Made by a program: the position numbers and the translations under genes. Under the pieces are notes generated by a model. The model was given only the letters and a program-made list of their open reading frames with translations. It was not told where the DNA came from and did no database searches. From the NCBI GenBank assembly GCA_019454045.1, contig SKCR01029080.1, positions 62,001 through 126,000 of the forward strand: a stretch of DNA of 64,000 bases, given 5' to 3'. Shown in pieces: positions 12,926 to 23,000 of the stretch. This stretch comes from Zanthoxylum bungeanum. Its lineage: Eukaryota > Streptophyta > Magnoliopsida > Sapindales > Rutaceae. Position 1 is the stretch's first letter; each line of letters begins with the position of its first letter.

Positions 12926-13254
12926 TTAAGACTTACACGAGGGAAGGTTTTTAACCTCGGAGGCTCTGCTACTCCTGGCGCGGGCGTCCCATTGCTGGAC
13001 CAGCGAAAAACAAAAATTAGAACAAGGAAAAATTAACAAGGGGTGAGGGTGACTTAGCACATACCCCAAAAAGGAAATCATAAGTGCGGATAACAACTCG
13101 GATTCCCCGGGACAGCGTCCCGCCCGATATCCCCAAAACACAATTCTGAATCTTATAATTCAGTGTCCCGGCTAGCCAGGCTACGGATACATCAATCCGA
13201 GCGGTCAGGCAATTCCCCACGGGGGACATGGACACCCCGTTCGTGCCTTTCCTC

Positions 13255-13680
13255 GGTGGTACTCAGCGGGACTCACCAGCCGACTCGTAGGAGAAGAAAC
13301 CTCCATAGGTCCGGTTTACCCGATACTCCTGCAATCAAGGGCGTCATTCGGCCAACCCAAGCCAGATGGCTTGATGGTACATAACGGGACTCACCAGCCA
13401 ACCTGCAGGGGAAGAAATGTCTCTGGGTCCGGTTTACCCGAGACTCTTGTAATCAAGGGCGCCATTCGACCAACCCAAGCTAGGTGGCCTGATGGTATAT
13501 GACGGGACTCACCAGCCGACCTGCAGGGGAAGAAACATCCTTGGGTCCGGTTTACCCGGGAGCATGATGGTCATGGAGGCAATTAAGCCATCCCCATGCC
13601 ATACTCTCTGAAAGTCTTCAACGGGACTCACCAGCCGACATGTAGGGGGAGAAACGTCTAGGTCCGACTTACCCGAGCTA
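13255..13680. repeat. ~119-bp tandem repeats in the Tat 3' region
   Basis: Four copies of a unit beginning CGGGACTCACCAGCCGAC and containing GGTCCGGTTTACCCG. The first three are spaced about 119-120 bp; the last is separated and diverged. Long tandem arrays in the 3' non-coding region are common in Tat/Ogre elements. Confidence 0.75.
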
Positions 13681-13724
13681 CTCCTAAAAGATGCGAGCCA
13701 CATGGTAGAACGCTCCGGCCTCAA

Positions 13725-13905
13725 GGGTTTGATAATGACACCCGGGAGTGGTGTGCCACGAGGGGTTCGCGCATTTCCTGCTTGCACTTCATCCCTTGAC
13801 ACTTTCTGGATCCTCAAAAGCGAAAGGAACCCGGTCGGAACACTTCTGCTCGGGGGTTTGATAATGATACTCGGGAGTGGTGTGCCACGGGTTTGGTGCT
13901 CTTCC
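13725..13905. repeat. Two-copy direct repeat
   Basis: GGTTTGATAATGACACCCGG (about 13727) recurs as GGTTTGATAATGATACTCGG (about 13855), each followed by GAGTGGTGTGCCACG. It lies downstream of the 119-bp array. Confidence 0.65.
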
Positions 13906-14147
13906 TAGTTACTGATCGCCCCTTCGCATTGAGCGCATCCCAGGAATATCGAACATGATTTTTAGCTTAATTTAACAACAAGTAAGGGGAACAAGTTTCT
14001 TAATTAGAGAGGGAAAAGTATGTTCATATTCGTGAGACCTGTTGCCATTCTTACTGCTCTTGGTGGGTCATTTCAAGAGAGGCTTTATAGTGTTCTTCTA
14101 GTTTTGATTAGTTTAGCTGACTACTAGCAGCTCTTAAGGAAAAAGAA

Positions 14148-15137
14148 CTATTGGAAGTACTTCATCAGCATTTCGGCATTCCAGGGTTTTCGAAGCCGGG
14201 TACCGTCCAGTTGTTCCAAAAGATAGGTGCCCGGTCTAACGATATCTGTTACTCTGTATGGTCCTTCCCACTTGGCACCCAGTGAACCTTCCTCCGGCCG
14301 GCGGGTATTCAACGTGATCCTCCTCAAAACCAAATCTCTGGGGAGGAAAGATCGGACCTGAACCCTCTTATTGTAGAATGGTGCCATTCTTTGTCGCCAC
14401 ACTGCCGTTCTTATTGCCAACTTTTCTCACTTTTCCTCAGTTAGGTCAAGATGATTCCTGATGAGTTCTTCATTTTGTTCGGCCTCAAAGTGCAGGACCC
14501 AGGGGTTATCATCCCGACTTCTGCTGGGATTACTGCTTCACACCCGTAAGCCAGTGAGAATGGGGTTTCGCCTGTTGAGTCTTTGAAGGTCATCCTATGC
14601 GCCCATAAGACTTCTGGCAACTCCTCGACCCAAAGGCATTTGCAAGACCCAAGCCGGGCTTTCAGATTTGCCTTGATCATCTTGTTGGCCGCTTCAACTT
14701 GCCCGTTAGACTTGGGATGAGCAGGTGAGGCGAATCTTAAGGCAATTTGAAGATCTTCGCAAAGTTTTCGAAACCCTTTACTGTCAAACTGTTTTCCATT
14801 GTCGGTAATGATGGCCCGGGGAATCCCAAATCGGCAGACGATATTTTTTCATGAAGTCCGTAGCCCTCTTTTCGGTGATTGTAGTCAAAGGCTCGACCTC
14901 CACCCACTTGGTAAAATAATCAATGGCAACAATAGCATACTTAGCCTGTCCCCTACCCGCTGGCATGAGCCCGATAATATCCAGTCCCCATTGGGCGAAC
15001 GGCCAAGGACTCACCAGCGAAGTCAACTGTTCCGCCTGCTGATGATGTAGGTTAGCATTCTTCTGACATCCCTCACACTTTCTGGCCACCTTCATCCCAT
15101 CATGATGCATGGTCGACCAGTAAAATCCTTGCCTCAA
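14148..15137 (-). pseudogene. Tat-type integrase remnant
   Basis: Three minus-strand pieces follow one another. 14784-15137 has the zinc-binding end CEGCQKNA followed by the core with WGLDIIGLMP and YAIVAIDYFTKWVEVEPL. 14441-14680 has the end of the core with LWAHRMTFKDSTGETPF and LAYGCEAVIP. 14148-14420 has the C-terminal domain with LGAKWEGPYRV and RPGTYLL. Residue pattern and order are standard Ty3/gypsy integrase. Frameshifts separate the pieces. Confidence 0.88.
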
Positions 15138-15297
15138 CGCCTTTTGCGCGATGGATTGTCCCCCGACATGGCTTCCACAAATACCTCGTGGATTTACCTG
15201 AGTATGTAGTGGCCTCCTCTGTCGCGAGGCACCTCAAAAGTGGCACCGTGTACCCCATTCGGTATAATATCCCTTCTATCAGGCAAAATCTTGAACT

Positions 15298-15992
15298 TCA
15301 GTGTCTCGGCTTTCTTGCTTCATTTTTATCTCCGGACGTCTCCATTGTCTCCAAATACTTCTTAATTGAGTTCATCCAAGAGGTTTCCTCCCTTACCTCA
15401 ACTTCCATTACCCCCAGTTCACCCACACTAATTTCTTGTAGAAAAATTAGCGGGACGGTCTTGGGCTTCTCTGATTTAATTGAAGATGCCAGTCGAACTA
15501 GTGAATCCGCTTGATGATTGTTTTCCCGGCTGATCTGTTCGAACTGCACATTACCCATCTCTCCGACCATCTTCTTTACCTTTGCCAAATATGCCACCAT
15601 ACTAGGCTCCCTAGCCTGAAACTCGCCTTTCACTGTTGAATAGCCAACTGGGAGTCGCTCTTTATGATCACATCTCGGACGCCCACAACAGCACACAATC
15701 TTAATCCGGCCTGAATGGCTTCATACTCTGCTTCGTTATTGGTGGCTTCAAAAGCAAACCTCAAGGCGTATACCAGCTCTTCGCCGTCACTACTTTACAA
15801 CACGACCCCTGCCCCACTACCTTGTGAACTAACCGATCCGTCCACAAATAACTCCCACTTGTTCTCCGAAACCACCAAAACCTGAGGGCCGGTGAACTCG
15901 ACCACAAAGTCTGCCAGAGCCTGCCCTTTCACCGCTGCCCTTGGCAAGTAAGTTATATCGTACTCACTCAACTCCACCGACCATTTTACCAA
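15298..15992 (-). pseudogene. Tat-type RNase H region remnant
   Basis: 15795-15992 encodes SVELSEYDITYLPRAAVKGQ, then ALADFVVEF and WELFVDGSVSSQGSGAG. That is a connection region followed by a second RNase H start with its first catalytic Asp (FVDGS). 15298-15696 continues with QFEQISRENNHQADSL, the RNase H end with the N-x2-AD motif. A second, archaeal-type RNase H after the normal one is a known Tat feature. Confidence 0.75.
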
Positions 15993-16198
15993 CCGGCCTG
16001 AAACCTATGGCTTGTGTAGGATCTGTCTCAATGGGTGGTCGATATAGACTCCAATGGGGTGAGCCTGAAGTACGGCCTTAGCTTCCTGGCAGCTGTAACC
16101 AACGACAGTGCTACCAACTCATGGACTGGATACCTCGTCTCCACATCCAGTAAGGCTTTGCTGATGTAGTATACCGGTATTTGGATCTTATCAGCCTC

Positions 16199-17243
16199 CT
16201 ACACCAACACCGAACTCACTGCATATTTAGATACAAATAAATATAAAAACAAGGTCTCACCAGGATTTGGCTTGGCCAGAAGTAGAGGCTGGGCCAAATA
16301 ATGCTTAAGCTGTGCGAAGGCTTCCTCGCAATCCTCCGTCCATATGACATCCTTCTTAATCTTCTTAATCAACTTAAAGAAAGGGTGACACTTGTCGGTA
16401 GCGCATGATATGAATCGATTCAGTGCGGCAACCCGACCTGTCAGACTTTTGACTGTCATGGAGGACCTTAAATCCAGGACGACTTGAATCTTCTGTGGAT
16501 TTGCCTTTATCACACGTGCACTGACCATGTACCCAAAAATTTCCCCGAGGCCACTCCAAACGGACACTTCTCCGGATTCAACCGCATGTTGTGCTTTCTT
16601 ATCAGCTCAACAGTCTCTACAAGATCTCTGAAACGTTGCTCCCGCGTTCTTCAAACCAAAAGGCATTACCCTATAACAATACAGCCATCGATCCATGATG
16701 AACGCAGTCTTCTCCTCGTCCTTGAGAAGCATTTTCACCTGGTTGTATCCCGAAAATGCATCCATGAAACTGAGTAGCCTGTGACAGGCAGTCGAATCCA
16801 CCAACTGATCTACCTTTGGGAGCGGGAAACTGTCATTCGGGCAAGCTTTATTAAGGTCGGTGAAATCCACACACATCCTCGACTTCCGCTAGGCTTCTTC
16901 ACCAAAACCACATTAGAAACCCACTCTGGGTATTTTACCTCTTGAATGAAACCTGCCTTTAACAACCCTTCGACCTCGGCCGCAATCACCTCACAGCGCT
17001 CTTGGTTGAATACTCTATTTTTTGCTTAATTGGCTTGTGATTCGAGTCCGCTGCCAAGTGATGGCTGATAAACTTGGGGTCTATCTCTAGCATGTCATTG
17101 TGTTCCCAAGTGAAGATGTCTGCATATTGCTTCACAAGTTCCAGGAAACCATTCTTCAGGCCCTCCTCTAACCCTGCTCCTACCTTGATGACCTTTTCTG
17201 GACCAAAGAGCTCGAACGACTCGAGCTCATCGGCAGCTCCCAA
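16199..17243 (-). pseudogene. Tat-type reverse transcriptase with internal deletion
   Basis: The minus strand encodes the N-terminal RT lead (YADIFTWEHNDMLEIDP, 16986-17243) and the palm (CVDFTDLNKACPNDSFPLP, FMDAFSGYNQ, MPFGLKNAGATFQR, 16607-16876). Then comes the thumb and RNase H (NPQKIQVVLDL, 16199-16567). Right after ATFQR the sequence jumps to DLVETVELIRKHNMRLNP. The block that normally holds the catalytic YVDD is absent, a loss of roughly 30 residues, and the frame shifts. The first catalytic Asp (FMDAF) is present. The protein could not polymerise. Confidence 0.88.
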
Positions 17244-17942
17244 ATGGGGAAATTTATTGACCCGTGTATCCGTACATCCATCTGATTCCTCATCCTCCTC
17301 CTCATCCCTTCTTCTCTCCTTCCGCCGATCCTGCTCAACACAAAGTGTTCCTCTTCAGTAAAAGGAGAGGCCATTTCCCTGTCTTGGCCGTCCCCCTTTT
17401 CCACCCTCAAATTTTCTTCCCACTTCTTCATTTCTTTTCTAAACCAGGCCTTCATGTGGTTATCATTATCATCGTGCTGCCTTCCCTGAATATCCTCATG
17501 TCTCCCCCTCCGAGCGCGACGTGCGTCGTGGCTAGATACCTCCCGCTCCCCTCCTCCGTACTTCTCCCTTCTTCCTTCTTCGAATGTGGACTATTACTAG
17601 AAGATTCTAGTGTTTGCCTTTCTCCCTCTTCCCCCCACATTCTATCCACCGGTGGTGCCCTGGCTATTACGACTGACCTTACTCTCTGTGGTTCTTTCCT
17701 CTCAGACTCACTGTCACGGCTCAAGTCGACCACCATTTTTCCCTCAGTTATCTCATTTCTCCTTCGACTGGGACCAGTTTATAACCTTTCGTTATTTGTT
17801 CTTTCCAAACTCTCCAGCTTCTCCATCATAGCCTTTAGGAGTGATTGGTTCTCTTCTCTATCCTTTTGCATACTCTCCTCCATCTTTCCCATCCACTCCG
17901 TTGTTGAACTCTCCGATGACCTGTGGTTCCCGTCTTCCGCCA
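17180..17942 (-). pseudogene. Tat-type gag remnant
   Basis: From ATG at 17942 the minus strand encodes a short acidic start (MAEDGNHRSSESSTTEW) and a charged, coiled-coil-like stretch. The frame stops after about 56 codons. Another open piece (17180-17455) reads MKAWFRKEMKKWEENL and then SPFTEEE, like the N-terminal part of Tat gag. The rest of gag, the zinc knuckle and protease are missing, and the sequence joins directly to the RT lead. The opposite-strand ORF at 17264-18007 is a shadow. Confidence 0.6.
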
Positions 17943-17977
17943 TCGCCTTACCACGCAAGATGCTTTTCGCTCCCTCC

Positions 17978-17994
17978 CCACAGACGGTGCCAAC
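17978..17994 (-). promoter_or_regulatory. Primer-binding site of the Tat-type element
   Basis: Directly next to the 5' LTR, the minus strand reads GTTGGCACCGTCTGTGG. This is the familiar gypsy TGGCGCCGTCTGTGGG form with one change. I do not assign the tRNA. Confidence 0.75.
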
Positions 17995-18938
17995 TGTTGA
18001 CCATTGATTTTCGTTCCAATGGCAGTTTCGAGATAACTCCCATGAAACAACCTACCCTCAACCTTTAATTTGTTTGGTTTGGTGATGACCAAAAGCAAAT
18101 TTAGCGAAAAACCAGAATAAACTAGAGGAAGATCGAAGAGAAAGTATTTAACGTGGTTCGGCGGAGCTCGTCCAGCCTATGTCCATGATTACAAAGAGGG
18201 GTGGGGGTTCTTTTATTACTAAACCGAGCTCGGTCGATCTGTTTAGGCTAAGATCTAAAGGAACCGAGCAGGTTGTTTTTATGTTCTCTTACAAGTTGTG
18301 CTTAAACGAAAAATGTTGTCACCTGTACAAATGTGATTAGACTTCCTATATATACTACTTTACATGGATATTGTTCCCGCATCTCTCTGGCGTCAGTCTA
18401 AAATATTTACAGATTTTCGGTGATTTGGACAGGTTCCCTTCCCCATTCTGACACCGCCGAAAGCAGAACCTTCCCAAGGGATTTCTGTCACATCACGCAG
18501 TAAAGGCGCGTTGTCAGACCCTCTTTATTTAATGATGACAGCCTGCTTAATTTTGAATGCGAGAGCTTTAGGAGGGAAAAATTTCGGTTGCCCTAATCCT
18601 ACCTCGGGCTTCTAAGAGATCGGCTAGATGAAGAAATGAACTGCTCTTTCCTCTTCCGACCTACCTGCTATACTGATATCTTGACTTCAGGAGAGGGCGA
18701 CGATGAATCTGATCTGCTGGCCTACTGTGGTCGGCATGGGTTCTGATGCGGTCGGTTTCTGAAAACTGTGCCAAGCTACGTACTCTGTTTGGTCAAATCC
18801 GAGAGACTATGTCCGAGCTCTCTTTCTGGCCGAGGAATAATCCACACCCTCTGAACACCTGTCCCTCCAAAAGGGAGAATCTCATCTCTGCCCTTGTCGC
18901 TTTATTCAAAGTACTTGTCATAAAAAACACCATCAACA
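17995..18938 (-). repeat. Tat-type LTR, right copy (5' LTR of the outer element)
   Basis: A complete 944-bp LTR running from TGTTGACC to ACCATCAACA. On the minus strand it is the 5' LTR, with a TATA-like box at about 18345-18353. The adjoining catat at 18939-18943 is the right target duplication. Confidence 0.9.
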
Positions 18939-18943
18939 CATAT

Positions 18944-19944
18944 ATTTATAGTGATAATAAATTTAACTCAAACGACTAATTGCAGTAACAAATTCATGTA
19001 CCTAAAAATGAGAAATACATTAATTAAATTAAGTTAATTTACCTACAAATATATTTATTAAATGAAGTTCATTAATCATTTAGAAATGACAAACACATTC
19101 ATTATTTCAAGTTGATTCACCTCATAAAAATGACATATATATTTATTAGATTAAGTTCATTCACTAACTAAATGCACCAAATATTTTAAAGTTTCAAAGT
19201 ATTCACACATTTTCTATACTAGCCGATGGTAGCACCACATGAAAAGAGACAAAAATATATGTATGGATGTTTATAATTTTACTTTTTAGCCATTAGGGTA
19301 AGTAGCTTGATGGTCTCATACTCCTAAGATAAACTTGTGGGCATAAGTTCGAGTTCTTATGGATAGGGATGATAAAAATATTTGCAAGGATGGGTCTCGG
19401 TATGTTAGTGGCGAGTAAATGAGACAGTTTTCTATACCTATTAGTTGTACGAGTTGGATATGATTGATAAAATCTATTTACGAAGAAAAACTACAATACA
19501 ATGAAAATATTACATCATTCGTGTAACAATACAATACTCTATTGCCATGCGTATTAGAATATTAAAAAAATAATTATAAAATAATTATAAAATCATACAT
19601 ATCATTTACTAATTTATTTGTGATACCACATTATCCTTATCTTCATTATATTAAAGAATTACTCATCTTTATGGGAACTCACAGAGGCTTGAATATATAT
19701 AAAATTTTCGAATGGGTTAATTCAATATGATCCTATTATATCGAATTCGTTGCGACATGGGTGTGAATTAAAAAAAAGAAAAAAAAAAAAAAACCCAAGT
19801 TGAAATCGAGGACCAAGCGCGTCAAGTCGCGTGAAATTGACACGAGCACTGGACCATTATAATAAGATTTGGGTCAGTACAAGATGTTCGTTGGAGAGAC
19901 AAGTTGCAGATGCTGGCTAGCTGCTCCGTCGTCCTTGTTGCTCG
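18944..19944. other. AT-rich spacer upstream of the KUP gene
   Basis: No gene seen. It contains a possible SINE head (19303-19356) and an A-rich run near 19765-19795. The last ~150 bp would be the proximal promoter of the potassium transporter. Confidence 0.5.
19303..19356 (+). repeat. Possible tRNA-derived SINE head
   Basis: TAGCTTGATGG (19303-19313, box A-like) and AAGTTCGAGTTC (19345-19356, box B-like) have tRNA-like spacing. No tail or target duplication was confirmed. Confidence 0.25.
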
Positions 19945-19951
19945 TATAAAT
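19945..19951 (+). promoter_or_regulatory. Putative TATA box of the KUP gene
   Basis: TATAAAT lies 146 bp upstream of the proposed ATG at 20097, in otherwise less AT-rich sequence. Transcription would start near 19975-19985, giving a ~115-base 5' UTR that includes purine-rich and CT-rich runs (about 20045-20095). Position and motif only. Confidence 0.4.
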
Positions 19952-20096
19952 TGAACAGACTGATTTAGTTTTGCAGAGATAAATACATAAATTAATCCTC
20001 GCTTAATTAAAATTTAAAACACTAATCCGTTTTTAGTTTCTTGTGAGAGAGAGAAAAAAAAAAGAAAAAAAAAAAAGAGATTTAGTTTCTCTCCTT

Positions 20097-23000
20097 ATGG
20101 AATCGGATTCTGGCCTTTCCCCACCTCGTAACCCCTCTCAGGTCAGGGCTTTCATTTTATTTTATATGCCTTTTATTTAATTTAATTTAATTTCCATTTC
20201 ATGTTTTTAATAGGTTTCATGTTTTTCTTGCTTAATTTTTTGTTTTGTTTTTTGTTTTTGGATTTAATCATTTGTATTTGAGATACTGCTGATTGAGCTA
20301 GTGAAACTAGATTAATTAAAGTAAATGTTAAACTGTTTGATCTATGAATTTTTTTTTAGTTGCTTATTATTTTGTTTGTGTGTTGTACTAACTTCTTGAT
20401 TGTGAGTTTGAATATTTGAACTAAATCTGTTTGATTAGTTTTTGTGTTTTGGCTAAAGGCCTGATGAGCTTATACTTTTATATTTTTGATTGAATCCATG
20501 TGTGTGTGTATATCAACAAGGGATATGAGTTTCGTTGAGGGTTTTTTTTTTTTGTTTCCCGGTTGCTGAGAATGATACAAGGACACGAAGCCTTATGTTT
20601 GAATCCCAGTTCATACTTGAGTTATATAATTCGACTAATTGATTAGCATGCGGAATGTTGTTGTTGTTTGCCGTTTTTATTTTTTATTTTTTGCCTTGTG
20701 AGTTATTGTAAGGTTTAAGCTCTGTACCACCATATGGAAGATGTTTATTTATTTTGGCATATGTAGGGCATTGAATTATTCTAGAGCAGTATAGCTCCAT
20801 TGATTTATGACTAAAGTGAAAAATAATATGAGAAGCTTAGTCAGTTTTTGATGCTATTCCTTATCAGAAACTGACTTAAGACATGGACAGATGCCTCACA
20901 GCCTGCAGGCAGGTTGTCAGCTCCCGTTAAGGCATTAATTAATGGTATGAGAGGCCAATCACTAGGGATTCTGGAATGGAATAAGAAAATATTAATGCAG
21001 ATTGCGGACCCAATTCCATTACTATATCAAATCTTGGAGTTTTGAGGAGATCCTTTTTGATCATTATGCTTGAATTCTCTCTCTCTCTCTCTCTTTTTTT
21101 TCACAATACCAAAATTTGAGGACTTAGATGTTGTTTAGTACTGCTTTTGTAATTTGTTTATACTTTAGAAGTCTAGCAAAATTTAAAAACATGTGGTATG
21201 TATTTAGGATACAGTTACTTAAAAACACACAATTCATTCTCTGAAAACGAGTATTAAATTCGCAAGTCAGTTTGAATAATTTTCTGTATATTTGAATAAA
21301 GGGACGATGAAACACATAATTCTTCTTCATGTACATATTGGTACTAGATGCCTTTTCGTTGTTTTTTATTTTTGGGAAACAACCTTGTGAGCTAATTTCA
21401 AATGGGTTTTACTTTCCTCTTTTATGTACTTCTCTGGCATCTAATAAGCTTGACTATGCTTTTTAGGCGCTTATCTTTAAATTTTTACTTATATTGGGAA
21501 ATCCATAATAATGTGTGCTGGTATCCACCCATTTTTTAGACAAAATATTTGCTAATACTAAATTTTTTAATGTAAATTATTATATTTATTCTCTGTTAAA
21601 TGTTTCTAGCGTTGTTAAATAGCTACACTACTTATGTGGACTATTTGTTCTGGTTCAATACAATACAAATTGATCGTCATGCATAGCATGAGCTTTTGTT
21701 TTTGTTATTGTTGCTATTATTATTATTACTATTTCTGCTACTATTTTCTATGAAACTGCATTCTAATAAGTGCCTAATTAGTCAAAGCTTAACCATGATT
21801 TTGGATGCTTTGCAGTATTCATGGGTGAATCTCTCCAGGAATCTACTATTAGCATACCAAAGTCTAGGAGTAGTATATGGAGATCTGAGCACTTCACCGC
21901 TCTATGTTTATTCCAGCGCATTTTCAGGGAGGCTGGATGGAAAGGAGAGTGAGGAAACAATATTTGGTGCATTTTCCTTGATATTTTGGACCCTTACTTT
22001 AATACCCTTGCTCAAGTATGTCTTTATTGTACTGAGTGCAGATGATAATGGTGAAGGTGTGGTGATACTCAGACTTTTGTATTTGGATGCTTTATTCTTT
22101 ATGCCTCCAGAGCTTATGCACTTTTGATTCATGTCAGGTGGCACGTTTGCTCTTTACTCACTGCTGTGTAGGCATGCAAAGCTTAGCTTACTTCCCAATC
22201 AACAAGCAGCTGATGAGGAGCTGTCAACCTACAAATATGGCCATGCAGTGCATGCTGTTGGATCTTCTCCTTTTAAGAGATTCTTGGAGAAGCATAAGAA
22301 GTTACGGACAGTCCTATTAATTGTGGTCCTTTTTGGTGCTTGTATGGTCATAGCTGATGGTGTGTTCACTCCAGCAATATCAGGTAAGTTCCTAGTATGT
22401 GGTTGTTAATATAGGGTTGTTAAAAGTTAGTGAGCCAAGTTCTTTTATATCGCTATCCGATGTCATTGCAATTATTGACTGTTGAACTGGAACATGTTTC
22501 GTTAATCTGTTACCATTTACCCCCTTTAATTGAAGCGAGGGTAAGAAAACTATTTGGTCCCAATATTCACTGTCATTTATTTTGCATGTGAAGCTTGCTA
22601 TGAAATGAGGGGCATTCTTACAGTTTAAACAGTACAATACCCTCTACTTGTTAAAATATCGTAGATTCCACTAGCTTAGCCAATTATGGCTAGGTTATAG
22701 ATAATTGAATCATCCAGTCAGACTATACTTTACCATACAAGCAGATGATCTCTAATGATTTAAAAATAATCCTATACTTAATGTTGGGGATAAAAACTTC
22801 TAAACTTATCCCAACCAATGTGGTACAACTGATGTGTTTGTATGAGTGTCATGTCATATACCTAATTCAGTTGGGTTAGAAGCTGTGTATCCCCACTTTG
22901 TATTCATTTCATTATTCATGGTTTCATTATTGGGACCAATTTTCAGTGTTTTGCCAGTGTTGATGGTTTCAATCTGTTCATTTTTATAACTTTTAGCTCT

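Larger units (their letters stand above)
1488..18938 (-). mobile_element. Tat-type Ty3/gypsy retrotransposon with a nested copia element
   Basis: The outer element is delimited by catat target duplications at 1483-1487 and 18939-18943. Its LTRs are TG..CA: 1488-1660 plus 11552-12275 on the left, 17995-18938 on the right. On the minus strand the order is 5' LTR, primer-binding site, gag remnant, reverse transcriptase, RNase H, integrase, repeat-rich 3' region, polypurine tract, 3' LTR. The RT and second RNase H style and the long non-coding 3' region fit the Tat lineage as I know it. Internal DNA without the nested copia is only about 5.7 kb. Most of gag and all of protease are missing, and the RT has lost its YVDD block, so it cannot be autonomous. 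Its DNA is visibly more GC-rich than its surroundings. Confidence 0.9.

Noticed and set aside
17264..18007. 247-codon plus-strand ORF rich in Pro, Ser and Leu
   Set aside because: It lies antisense to the gag remnant and RT lead of the Tat-type element and has no recognisable domain; a shadow of the purine-rich sense strand.
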